From Nitrospirota bacterium (GTDB lineage Bacteria > Nitrospirota > Thermodesulfovibrionia > Thermodesulfovibrionales > JdFR-85), in the NCBI GenBank assembly GCA_011321725.1, contig DROX01000128.1, positions 1 through 48,803 on the forward strand: a DNA stretch of 48,803 bases. Reading direction: 5' to 3'. The position numbers and the translations under genes are program-made. Under the pieces are notes generated by a model. That model was not told the DNA's origin. It was given only the letters and a program-made list of their open reading frames with translations, and did no database searches. How positions within the stretch are numbered: the first letter of the stretch is position 1; every line of letters begins with the position of its first letter. Below, one piece after another: positions 19,662 to 27,448 of the stretch.

Positions 19662-21635
19662 TCATCCTTTTACCATGACGGGAACCTGCTTTTCTTCAAG
19701 GAGTTTCTTAAGGCTGGGGAATTTATCCTTCATATGGGGTATGTGCATGGCCATCATGAACTCCTTCTCAAACTCTGGCTCAACGGCTATCTCCATGAAC
19801 TCAACAAAGCGTGCCTTCTCATCCGCCTCTCTTCGCTTGTCCCTGTTGAGCAGAGCCATCCTTGCACCATCGCCTGCAGCATTACCCACTGCATAAACCC
19901 TGTCTATCTCACAGTCAGGAAACATGCCGAGCGTAAGGGCGGACTCCTTGTCAATGTAGCTTCCAAAGGCACCGGCAAGCACCACCCTGTCAAGCCTCTC
20001 AACGCCCATCTTCTTCATCATCAGCTTTGCACCTGCATAGAGCGCTCCCTTTGCGAGCTGAAGTGCCCTCACATCCGCCTGTGTGATGGTGATGTCAGTG
20101 CCTATAGATGTCTCCTCAGCCCAGGCAATCACGTATTCAGGCTTTCCATCTGAACCCCGTCTGACCCTTGGTGTCTCCAGATCCATATTGAACTTGCCCG
20201 ATTTGTCAATGATTCCTGCCTTGAACATCTCTGCAACGGCATCTATGATTCCCGAGCCACATATACCCTTTGCATTCACCTTCTCAAGATGGGTGTGCCA
20301 GTCTGCCTTGCCAATGACCTTGTAAAGGGGCTCCTTTGTCTCAGGATCAATCTTCACCTTCTCTATTGCACCAGGGGCTGCACGCATGCCAAACTTTATC
20401 TGGGCCCCTTCAAAGGCAGGCCCTGTTGCACATGATGTGGAACATATCCTCTCACGATTACCCAGGAGAAGCTCCCCATTGGTGCCTATGTCAATGATCA
20501 GGACCATCTCATCCTGGTTGTAGGGCTCCTCGGCTATCAGGACACCCACGTTGTCGGCACCCACAAAGCCTGCCTCAATGGGCAGTATATGGACATATGA
20601 ACCTGGGTTGATCCTCAACCCCAGGTCCCTTGCCTTTATATCAAGGGAGTGCTGCACAGCGGGTATAAAGGGCGAACGGCCTATGTACTCCGGGTTGAAG
20701 CCAAGGAATATATGATGCATTGCTGTGTTGAAGACAATGGTCATATCAACTATTGCTGAACCACCGTTCTTGCCGTTTGTCCTCAGGTCAGCTGAGACCC
20801 TGTCAATGATCTCGTTCAGCCCCTCAATGATGGCATCCTGCATCTTCTGCAGACCATCAGGGTTTGTCATCGCATAGGTGATACGGCTCATCACATCCTC
20901 ACCATAGGGCACCTGCGGATTCATCATGGACTCTGTGTTTATCACCCTTCCCGTATTCATATCGCAGAGATATCCCACCACTGTGGTGGTGCCAATGTCA
21001 ACAGCAAGTCCATAGGAGGGCTCAACAAAACCGGGCTCTACCTTGACTATCTCCCTGTCCATCCATACAGTGACTGTAACCTTCCACTCTCCTTTCCTGA
21101 TAGCATCCTGCAGATCCTTCAGTGCCGTATAGTCAAAGCTGAGCCCCTTCAGTCCGTACTCATCCTCCAGAAATCCGAGTACCCTCTCCATGTCACCGGT
21201 GGTCATGTCGTGAAGCGATGGCGGGGGCAGTTCCACATTGTACTTTTTCACAGCAGGGTCAAGCCTTATGGACAGCTCTTTTGCAGCCTTCCTGACAACC
21301 TGCTTCCCTGCCCGTGAGCGTTCCGGCACGAATACCTTGAGGTCTCCCCGTATCTCCGCAGCACAGGCAAGCCTTATCCCAGGCCCATCCTCGGGCTTTA
21401 TATGTTTCAGTTCATCCTCGGTAAGGGGTGAGAGATGTTTCATGCCTGATTCTATATTGTCCTTTTCAAAGTAACCCTCCTCAATTCTCACCTTACACTT
21501 GCCGCATACCTTTTTGCCGCCACATAGGGCCTCAATGTCAACACCAAGGGCCTGTGCAGCATCAAGCACTGTCTTACCCTCCTGTACCTCACCGCGTCTG
21601 CCAGAGGGCTGAAAGATAACCCTGAACCTCTTCAT
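19662..21635 (-). CDS. corrinoid-protein reductive activator (RamA/RACo-type, ASKHA ATPase with 2Fe-2S)
   Basis: 657 residues. A 2Fe-2S ferredoxin domain at the N-terminus (Cys38, Cys44, Cys47, Cys91) is followed by a linker and a large ASKHA ATPase domain beginning YGLAVDIGTTTVVGY, with LIIDIGTNGELLLG and LAGAFGSYID. This is the COG3894 architecture of proteins that reduce inactive Co(II) corrinoid to Co(I) at the cost of ATP. It implies that the corrinoid protein encoded at 22499 is a real methyl carrier. AGGAGG precedes the ATG; the leader is unusually long and structured. Confidence 0.9.
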   Translation of the reverse strand: MKRFRVIFQPSGRRGEVQEGKTVLDAAQALGVDIEALCGGKKVCGKCKVRIEEGYFEKDNIESGMKHLSPLTEDELKHIKPEDGPGIRLACAAEIRGDLKVFVPERSRAGKQVVRKAAKELSIRLDPAVKKYNVELPPPSLHDMTTGDMERVLGFLEDEYGLKGLSFDYTALKDLQDAIRKGEWKVTVTVWMDREIVKVEPGFVEPSYGLAVDIGTTTVVGYLCDMNTGRVINTESMMNPQVPYGEDVMSRITYAMTNPDGLQKMQDAIIEGLNEIIDRVSADLRTNGKNGGSAIVDMTIVFNTAMHHIFLGFNPEYIGRSPFIPAVQHSLDIKARDLGLRINPGSYVHILPIEAGFVGADNVGVLIAEEPYNQDEMVLIIDIGTNGELLLGNRERICSTSCATGPAFEGAQIKFGMRAAPGAIEKVKIDPETKEPLYKVIGKADWHTHLEKVNAKGICGSGIIDAVAEMFKAGIIDKSGKFNMDLETPRVRRGSDGKPEYVIAWAEETSIGTDITITQADVRALQLAKGALYAGAKLMMKKMGVERLDRVVLAGAFGSYIDKESALTLGMFPDCEIDRVYAVGNAAGDGARMALLNRDKRREADEKARFVEFMEIAVEPEFEKEFMMAMHIPHMKDKFPSLKKLLEEKQVPVMVKG

Positions 21636-21804
21636 CTACTACCTCCTTGTATTGAAATTTTCAGTTTTTTTATTCAGGACCCCGGGAGGGGACAGAGAGG
21701 GGGAAGGAGGGAACCCGGAGTCCTTACCCGTGTTGCCACGGGAAAACCTGATCATCCCATAACGGGCGATAAAGGCTTCATATCCGTGAGAGGTTTGAGC
21801 CTCT
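21636..21804 (-). promoter_or_regulatory. structured leader between QueG-like gene and corrinoid activator gene
   Basis: 169 bases without a reading frame in an otherwise tightly packed operon. Read on the minus strand, it holds a stem right after the upstream stop codon (21788-21805, GAGAGG/CCTCTC), a CCCGTG-GCAA-CACGGG hairpin with a GNRA loop (21727-21742), and a CCCC/GGGG stem followed by an A-rich run before the ribosome site. It does not match the cobalamin, SAM-I or THF riboswitch consensus as I know them. Confidence 0.4.
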
Positions 21805-22548
21805 CTACAACGGAACCTCTTTTAATGATACACCTCTTATCAGACATCTGCTTTCCCTCTTCTGGGGATACCCCTTTGCCCTCCTCATGTAGGGACATAT
21901 GTTGATGCAGAAACCACAGTTGGGTTTGGCCTCAAAGGCCTTTATACCCTTTTTCAGGGAACGACACCTCTCATATATTACAATCCTCTCGTAGGGTGTC
22001 CTCACAGACCAGGTTCTGCCAGTGAGTGCCCTTGAAGGACAGTGCTGCACACAGAGGTCACACTCTCCACAGAGTGACTCGGTGATCGGCCTGTCAGGTT
22101 CAAAGGGTGCGTCTGTCAGTACAGTAGCCCAGGAGAGGGCTGGTCCATAATCGGGGTTTATCACAAGCCCGTTCTTGCCAATCCACCCAAGACCTGAACA
22201 TGTTGCAGCCGTCTTGTGGCTGAAGAGTTCATAGAGCCTTGACACAAAGGTACCATTCCTCCTGTCAGAATCAGGTGGTATGGAGAGGTATCTATACCCG
22301 AGGCCCCTCAGATACCTTTCGGTGAGTTTCTGGAGATTCAGTAGCCTCCTTACAGTTGTGGCATTCAATTTGCTGTCCAGGGCAATGGATATACCACGGT
22401 TCAGGTGGCTTATCTCCTCGCTGAGGGCCTCTGTAACATCACCCACGCCCACAAGGGTAGCTCCCTTTGCCTTCAGGAAATCCTTCAGTTGCTCTTTATC
22501 AGGCCTTCTTATTTGCCTCAGCCTCCTCTCGCATCCTTTTAAGGGCAC
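21805..22548 (-). CDS. QueG-like 4Fe-4S protein
   Basis: 247 residues. CSGLGWIGKNGLVINPDYGPALSWATVLTD is the epoxyqueuosine-reductase family motif, followed by two clusters (CGECDLCVQHCP and CGFCINICPYMRR). QueG itself is a cobalamin-dependent reductase; relatives without queuosine context are common beside corrinoid methyltransferases and may transfer electrons to the activator. The only ATG overlaps the corrinoid gene by 50 bases, and the family-like part begins around residue 18, so the true start is uncertain. Confidence 0.7.
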   Translation of the reverse strand: MPLKGCERRLRQIRRPDKEQLKDFLKAKGATLVGVGDVTEALSEEISHLNRGISIALDSKLNATTVRRLLNLQKLTERYLRGLGYRYLSIPPDSDRRNGTFVSRLYELFSHKTAATCSGLGWIGKNGLVINPDYGPALSWATVLTDAPFEPDRPITESLCGECDLCVQHCPSRALTGRTWSVRTPYERIVIYERCRSLKKGIKAFEAKPNCGFCINICPYMRRAKGYPQKRESRCLIRGVSLKEVPL

Positions 22549-23191
22549 TGACCATGTTTATTGCCTCCTGAAGTGCGTTGTTTGCATCAGGGGCATAGCC
22601 ATCAGCACCCCACTTCTCGGCAAGCTCCTGTGACACAGGTGCTCCACCGATCATGATCTTCACATCTGGGTTTTTCTCCCTCAGTTTATTGATCACCTTC
22701 TGCATACCCACCATTGTTGTGGTCATCATGGCGGAAAGACAGACAAGGTCAGAGTCGGTCTTTATCTGCTCCTCAACGAACTTGTCAAGGGGCACATCCC
22801 TTCCAAGGTCATACACATCAAAGCCTGCAACATCAAACATCATCTTGACAATGTTTTTGCCAATGTCATGGACATCACCCTCCACCGTGCCTATCACCAC
22901 AGAGCCCTTCACCCCGAGATCCATCTGCCTCACATGGGGCTTCAGGATATCAAGACCTGCATAGAGGGCATCGGCACACATGAGGAGTTCGGGAACAAAA
23001 TACTCCTGCTCCTCAAAGAGCCGACCCACCTCTTCCATGCCAGAGACAAGACCATCAAAGATGGCCTCATTTGCATCCATCCCGATCTCAACAGCCTCCT
23101 GTGCTGCCTCCTTCACAGCATCCTCGTCATACTGGATCACCCCGTTTTTGAGTCTTTCAAGGATCTCCCTTCTTTTCTCTTCGCTTACCAT
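22499..23191 (-). CDS. methyl-carrying corrinoid protein (MtaC/MtbC/MtvC-like)
   Basis: 230 residues. The N-terminal helical cap (about 1-90; LMCADALYAGLDILKPH) is followed by a B12-binding Rossmann domain with GDVHDIGKNI, where His108 is the lower cobalt ligand, and a later MIGGAPVS. It carries the methyl group between the donor and acceptor methyltransferases. It lies 13 bases after the MtaA-like gene and before the QueG-like and activator genes. Confidence 0.94.
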   Translation of the reverse strand: MVSEEKRREILERLKNGVIQYDEDAVKEAAQEAVEIGMDANEAIFDGLVSGMEEVGRLFEEQEYFVPELLMCADALYAGLDILKPHVRQMDLGVKGSVVIGTVEGDVHDIGKNIVKMMFDVAGFDVYDLGRDVPLDKFVEEQIKTDSDLVCLSAMMTTTMVGMQKVINKLREKNPDVKIMIGGAPVSQELAEKWGADGYAPDANNALQEAINMVSALKRMREEAEANKKA

Positions 23192-23204
23192 AAAAACTCC
23201 TCCT

Positions 23205-24230
23205 TTACTTTTTTATTTCATCCATCATTGCCTTCATGTTTTCAGGTGGCACAGTTGGCCAGATGTCACAACCCGGCCAGACAGCACTTACACCGTCATC
23301 AATGCACTTCCTCATGGTGGAACGCACAGTCTCCTCATCACCCGTGACAAGCACATTGTAGGGGTCATAATTTCCAAATATAAGCGCCTGGGGGCCTAAC
23401 TTCTTTCTTGTCTCTGCAATATCATTCTTCTGGTCAACGCTTATAGCCTTTGTGCCTGACTCCATCATGAAACCAACGATATCATTTGTCTTGCCACATA
23501 TGTGCAGTACTGTGTTACCCTTGAGCTCTGCGAATATCTTCTTCAGATAGGGCAGGATCAGGTTCTTGAAGACCCTTGGACTCAGCACATCCGATGTGGC
23601 ACCCATCTCACGCACTGTTATGTAATCCACACCCACGGACTCGTACTCTCTGGCAATCTTTATGATTACATCCGCAAGTTTGTCAAGGAGCTGGCCCGTC
23701 TTGTCGGGCTTTTTGAAGGAGAGCTTGAGGAGGTCATTCAGTTCCATGATCTGTCCTGCAAGGGTGAAGGGACCGAGCACATATGTGCCGATGGCGAACT
23801 CCTCGCCAATGTCCTTTTTCAGCATCTCTATCGCCTCTTTTACCAGGGGAACCCTTCCCTTTTTCTCCACCCCCTGGGGGACCTCTATATCCATCTCATC
23901 CTCATTATGGATAACCTTCTCCTTTATGGTGGGATAGAGTATATCCTCTGAATGGGCATATACATTTATCTGGCATCCCAGCGCCTCTGCCTCAACGGTG
24001 AGGTCAAAGGGAACCACTGCTGACTCAAATCCGAAAAGCTTCGGAGTGGTGGCAGCCGATTCCGCCATCATCCTTGCATCAAGGTGTACTGCGGCAAACT
24101 TGTAACCCAGGGTCTTGAGCCCCTCTGTTGTTACATTACCCATCCCGCTGAAACAGGGCACCCTGTCCACAGGTTCGCCTGAAAAGAGTTTCAAAATCCG
24201 TTCTCTTGAATTCATTGTTGTTACTGCCAT
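23205..24230 (-). CDS. MtaA/MtbA-like methylcobamide methyltransferase (UroD fold)
   Basis: 341 residues. It belongs to the uroporphyrinogen-decarboxylase fold but has the zinc motif of thiol methyltransferases: His243-x-Cys245 (LHICGK) and Cys321 (WPGCDIWP). In MtaA/MtbA these bind Zn and activate the coenzyme M thiol. Heme-pathway UroD lacks them. It is followed after 13 bases by the corrinoid protein. It is the best candidate for methyl transfer to coenzyme M, given the cysteate synthase and ComDE genes downstream; an O-demethylase of the MtvB/MtoB type is the alternative. AAGGAGAG precedes the ATG. Confidence 0.82.
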   Translation of the reverse strand: MAVTTMNSRERILKLFSGEPVDRVPCFSGMGNVTTEGLKTLGYKFAAVHLDARMMAESAATTPKLFGFESAVVPFDLTVEAEALGCQINVYAHSEDILYPTIKEKVIHNEDEMDIEVPQGVEKKGRVPLVKEAIEMLKKDIGEEFAIGTYVLGPFTLAGQIMELNDLLKLSFKKPDKTGQLLDKLADVIIKIAREYESVGVDYITVREMGATSDVLSPRVFKNLILPYLKKIFAELKGNTVLHICGKTNDIVGFMMESGTKAISVDQKNDIAETRKKLGPQALIFGNYDPYNVLVTGDEETVRSTMRKCIDDGVSAVWPGCDIWPTVPPENMKAMMDEIKK

Positions 24231-24288
24231 AGCAGAATCTCTCCTTTCATTTCTGAAAATCTAAAATTTAATATCCGACCATCTGAAA

Positions 24289-25245
24289 TCATTTCTTTCT
24301 TCTTGCACCACCCTCTCTTACCTTCTGCACGAACTCAGAGAAGTATCTGTTTATTGGAAGATTTCCGTTTTCCGGGATCTCCCCTGTCTCATCGTATACC
24401 AGGGTGCTCAGCAGTATGTGAGCTGTTGCCACGGCAGGGAAAATCCTTGGTGCTGTTACAATGGGTCCGTAAAAGTTGAAGTCACTCCAGAGGGCTGTAC
24501 TCATCCCCTGCGCCACGGCATCCATGGCCCTGAAACCATCAAGACCCCATATCTCTTTTGATTCCTTCCACATATGGGTACCATTTGAGTAGGCACCCCC
24601 GCATGGAAGACCCAGCTTCTCCTTTATGATCCTGTTTGCAATCAATGAAAAGGATGTAGATGGCAGATTCATCACCGATGTGTCTACTATTATTGTATCA
24701 AACTGGTCAGCCCCCTGTGAAAGGATCATCTCAAGACTCTTGAGTCTTCCCATGGGTGTCTGATCCTGATCATCAAAGGCCTGTACTACCACATGCCTTA
24801 TGCCAAGGTCCTTCAGTCTCTGGACCTGCCCCCTGATGTCTTTGTCCCAGGGGGTGATGCTGTTGTATAGGAACCTGTCCTGCAGGCCCAGCTTTGCAAC
24901 ATATTCAGTTGCCTTTGCACGCTTTTCAGCAACCCACATATCTATGCCAAAGGGCATATCTGTGGTCTCCACATAAAAATCTATGTATACCTGAGCCTCC
25001 TCAGGTGTATTTGCAACCATTGCAACCATCGCAGGAATCCCTGTTGACCTGCTCAGTTCCTCCTGCCTGCGGATCAATTCTGTTGCCCGTTCTCGGTCAA
25101 ATTCTGCCCTCTTTCTGTCTATTAATATCCTGTCCTTGTTATGAAACATGGAGGCTATCAGCAGTGGCGGATGCTCTCCTGGCTGACCTCCTATCTTGAT
25201 GCCGTTGATATCAAAGACCTTCTGTTCTGTGCTGAATCTGAACAT
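24289..25245 (-). CDS. MtrH-family tetrahydropterin methyltransferase
   Basis: 318 residues beginning MFRFSTEQKVFDINGIKIGG, with GGQPGEHPPLLIASMFH, close to MtrH of methanogens. The family (also MtvA, MtgA, MtoA) moves a methyl group between a corrinoid protein and tetrahydromethanopterin or tetrahydrofolate through a TIM-barrel. The other seven Mtr subunits are absent, so this is a soluble stand-alone enzyme, presumably acting with the corrinoid protein at 22499 and with tetrahydrofolate, since folD is in the same operon. Preceded by AAAGGAGAG and a strong hairpin. Confidence 0.88.
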   Translation of the reverse strand: MFRFSTEQKVFDINGIKIGGQPGEHPPLLIASMFHNKDRILIDRKRAEFDRERATELIRRQEELSRSTGIPAMVAMVANTPEEAQVYIDFYVETTDMPFGIDMWVAEKRAKATEYVAKLGLQDRFLYNSITPWDKDIRGQVQRLKDLGIRHVVVQAFDDQDQTPMGRLKSLEMILSQGADQFDTIIVDTSVMNLPSTSFSLIANRIIKEKLGLPCGGAYSNGTHMWKESKEIWGLDGFRAMDAVAQGMSTALWSDFNFYGPIVTAPRIFPAVATAHILLSTLVYDETGEIPENGNLPINRYFSEFVQKVREGGARRKK

Positions 25246-25267
25246 ACACTCTCCTTTGTGAAAGATT

Positions 25268-25291
25268 CCCTCCCCCGGACACGGGGGAGGG
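25268..25291 (-). other. GC-rich hairpin upstream of the mtrH-like gene
   Basis: A 10-bp perfect stem (CCCTCCCCCG / CGGGGGAGGG) with a 4-base loop lies between the preceding gene and the mtrH-like ribosome site. No T-run follows on either strand, so processing, stability or attenuation is more likely than termination. Confidence 0.6.
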
Positions 25292-25322
25292 TGATTGACT
25301 CCCCAACCTGATTAATCAGCAA

Positions 25323-25838
25323 TTAATAGATTCCGTGATCAAATTTCGGTGGTGGGAGATACTCCCACTCCTCACCTGCCTGGATCTTCTGTGCAAGCTC
25401 AACACACTTCACAGCATACTCAAAGGCATAGGGTATGCCCGGGCCGTTTGGTACGAAACCAGCAAGGAGACAACCTATGGCAGCAGCCTCAAAGACCTCT
25501 TCCACCGTGGCACCTGCCTTTACCGCCGGAAGCACATGGATGATGCATCTTGGTGACATGTAGGCCACCCCGCCTGCCATAAAGATGAGTTCCTTGATCT
25601 TCCTTGACAGCGCGCCATCCTTCCAGAAGGCATTATAGAAGTCTGCAAAGGTCTTTCCAGCCTCGGGATTGAGCTGGTTGATAATCTTGAACATCCTGGG
25701 TGTGAAGAGCATCTTCTCTTCCATGTACTTGTTTGCCTCTTCTGGTGACATTTTCTTTTCTTCTGACATGCTAACCTCCCTTTCTTTGCTCTCCGGCCTC
25801 ATGGCCAGAAATCTCCTGAAACTTTCAAGAATACCCAT
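25323..25838 (-). CDS. carboxymuconolactone-decarboxylase/AhpD-like protein with Ser in place of the first Cys
   Basis: 171 residues. The AhpD-fold core is FADFYNAFWKDGALSRKIKELIFMAGG, and the active-site region reads SPRCIIH where redox-active members have CxxC-x-x-H, so only one cysteine remains and a disulfide cycle is not possible. Both the ATG at 25838 and an in-frame ATG at 25769 have strong GGGAGG-type ribosome sites, so a long and a short form (148 residues, starting MSEEKKMSPEEANK) may both be made. It lies between the two methyltransferase genes of the operon. Function unknown. Confidence 0.72.
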   Translation of the reverse strand: MGILESFRRFLAMRPESKEREVSMSEEKKMSPEEANKYMEEKMLFTPRMFKIINQLNPEAGKTFADFYNAFWKDGALSRKIKELIFMAGGVAYMSPRCIIHVLPAVKAGATVEEVFEAAAIGCLLAGFVPNGPGIPYAFEYAVKCVELAQKIQAGEEWEYLPPPKFDHGIY

Positions 25839-25919
25839 TTCTTACCTCCCCTTGATAAGGGCAATTTTCAATGCAGCCTTACCACCTCCTTTGATCTGGA
25901 TAAGGGTTGATTATGAATC

Positions 25920-26948
25920 CTACAGCCTCCAGTTCCTTGCCACCTCAATAAACTTCTGGATGTTTTCATAGGGCACGTTGGGAGGGATATCACAACCGGG
26001 CATGAGCACAAAGGCACCATCTGTGCCCGCTGTTTCTATGATACTCCTGCATGTCTGCTCCACATCCTGCACGCTTCCCTGTAGCATCACTGCCACAGGG
26101 TCAACATTTCCGGCAAAGCAGATCTTTCCTTGAAGCAGCTCCTTTGCCTTTGCAATGTCAGTCTTGTGATCAAGACTTATACAGCTTGCCCCTGTCTCTG
26201 GAAAGAGCTCCAGCCTGTCTGTTGTATTGCCACAGATATGCAGAAGTGTATGCACACCCTTTGACCTTGCCCAGTCAGTGAATTTCTTCAGCCCGGGTAT
26301 GGCAAACTGCTTGAACTGCCTCTTTGAGATCAGGTCACCCGAGGCTGTGGGGTCAGCAAGGCTGATAACCTCAAGGGTTCCATCATCAACCACCGGCTCG
26401 TAGAGATGTATCAGCAGGTCTGTGGCAAAATCCACAACCTTTTCAACAAAGGCCGGTTTCTTGAAGGTGGCCTTCATCATGGCCTCCTCTCCCACAAACC
26501 TTGCTCCCAGTGTAAAAGGACCCCAGGCAGTCATGGTAACCACATAGGTGTCACCAATTGCTGCCTTGGTCTTCCTCAGGGCATCCTTGACGGTGTTGAT
26601 GGTCTCATCCTTATCAATATCGCCTATATTCAGCCTGCTCAGGTCTTCTTCAGAGCTAATCAAGGGGTCTTCAAGATCAGGGGCACCAACCTCGCGAAAC
26701 TTTATCTTCCCGCCAAGGGCCGCAGCATGAAAGTTATTGTATCCTGAGCCTGCATATACAATATCACACTGTAGCTTCTCGCTCATGTCTATAAGCATCC
26801 TGGTCATCTTGTCAGAATCATTGGCAAGCTCCTGAAATGTTGTTCCCCAGTTGTGGATGCTCCACATTCCTCCACCAAAAAGGGTGACAGGTACCCTCTC
26901 TGGCTTGCCCCCTTCAAAGGCTTTTAATACCGTCTCTTTTGGTGTCAT
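25920..26948 (-). CDS. second MtaA-type UroD-fold methyltransferase
   Basis: 342 residues, a clear paralogue of the protein at 23205-24230, with the same zinc motif: His237-x-Cys239 (LHICGN) and Cys319 (MPGCDIPP). Two such enzymes in one operon suggest that one takes the methyl group from the growth substrate and the other delivers it to an acceptor thiol, or that they serve two substrates. AAGGAGG sits at good spacing. The start lies inside the end of the receiver gene (35-base overlap). Confidence 0.82.
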   Translation of the reverse strand: MTPKETVLKAFEGGKPERVPVTLFGGGMWSIHNWGTTFQELANDSDKMTRMLIDMSEKLQCDIVYAGSGYNNFHAAALGGKIKFREVGAPDLEDPLISSEEDLSRLNIGDIDKDETINTVKDALRKTKAAIGDTYVVTMTAWGPFTLGARFVGEEAMMKATFKKPAFVEKVVDFATDLLIHLYEPVVDDGTLEVISLADPTASGDLISKRQFKQFAIPGLKKFTDWARSKGVHTLLHICGNTTDRLELFPETGASCISLDHKTDIAKAKELLQGKICFAGNVDPVAVMLQGSVQDVEQTCRSIIETAGTDGAFVLMPGCDIPPNVPYENIQKFIEVARNWRL

Positions 26949-27312
26949 AGAGGCCTCCTTCTTTGTATTGTTTTTTGTAATTGCCTATGATCATATCAAG
27001 GGTGCTCTTTACCTCGGAGAGAGACACAGGCCTGTTGAGGTGCTCTGCATTATCATGACAGGATGGATCATTGCTGATAACCAGAATGCAGACAGTGGGG
27101 TCAATCTTCCTGATTATGGCCGATGCATCCTTTGCACTGAGGCCCACATCCTTTGAATCAAGTACAGCAACAGCATAATGCCTCTGCAGTATCATCTTTA
27201 TTGCCTCTGCCGGATGTTCAATAGTATCCACATCATATCCGCTGTCTCTTAATACCGGATAGAGACCCTTTGTAAGCATCTGGTCACAACTGCAGAGTAG
27301 GATCCTTGTCAT
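26914..27312 (-). CDS. stand-alone response-regulator receiver domain, degenerate
   Basis: 132 residues from MTRILLCSCDQML. The CheY-like fold is seen with a candidate phospho-acceptor Asp in AVAVLDSKDVG, but the acidic pair near the N-terminus is reduced to one Asp (SCDQ) and the usual C-terminal Lys-Pro is Arg-Pro (LNRPVS). The frame is open upstream to 27351, but a sigma54 promoter at 27328-27341 would start the transcript near 27316, so the 27312 ATG is chosen; the mRNA would be almost leaderless. No output domain. First gene of the methyltransferase/coenzyme M operon. Confidence 0.68.
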   Translation of the reverse strand: MTRILLCSCDQMLTKGLYPVLRDSGYDVDTIEHPAEAIKMILQRHYAVAVLDSKDVGLSAKDASAIIRKIDPTVCILVISNDPSCHDNAEHLNRPVSLSEVKSTLDMIIGNYKKQYKEGGLYDTKRDGIKSL

Positions 27313-27327
27313 GGCTCTTACAAAGTT

Positions 27328-27341
27328 GCAATTATAATGCC
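27328..27341 (-). promoter_or_regulatory. sigma54 promoter of the methyltransferase/coenzyme M operon
   Basis: Minus-strand TGGCATTATAATTGCA has GG (27340-27341) and GC (27328-27329) exactly 10 bases apart, close to the TGGCAC-N5-TTGCA consensus. Transcription is expected near 27316, four or five bases before the receiver ATG. All genes downstream to 14034 run the same way. Confidence 0.7.
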
Positions 27342-27393
27342 AGAGGGTCAAACACCTGAATACAGCGGTTATGTCCTGGAGGGCAGGGATATG

Positions 27394-27433
27394 CGGGGAA
27401 TTTTTCCCCAGTTATGTGTGGAAAAATTCCCCG
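27394..27433 (-). other. 14-bp perfect inverted repeat between osmC-1 and the receiver gene
   Basis: Arms CGGGGAATTTTTCC and GGAAAAATTCCCCG around a 12-base loop. It lies just past the osmC stop on the minus strand and 53-92 bp upstream of the -24 element of the next promoter. It may end osmC transcription or be a protein site for the sigma54 activator. Confidence 0.6.
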
Positions 27434-27448
27434 GACAGACAACCATCC

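Noticed and set aside
21636-21804. Cobalamin riboswitch before the corrinoid activator
   Set aside because: The conserved B12-box sequence (GCCACTG-like) is not present and the leader is too short for the usual element.
22499-22548. Frameshift between the corrinoid protein and QueG-like genes (50-base overlap)
   Set aside because: Both proteins are complete over their conserved domains; the overlap more likely reflects a wrong or non-ATG start of the QueG-like gene.
23205-26948. The two UroD-fold genes as heme-pathway uroporphyrinogen decarboxylases
   Set aside because: Both carry the His-x-Cys...Cys zinc motif of corrinoid:thiol methyltransferases and sit with corrinoid and activator genes; no other heme gene is near.
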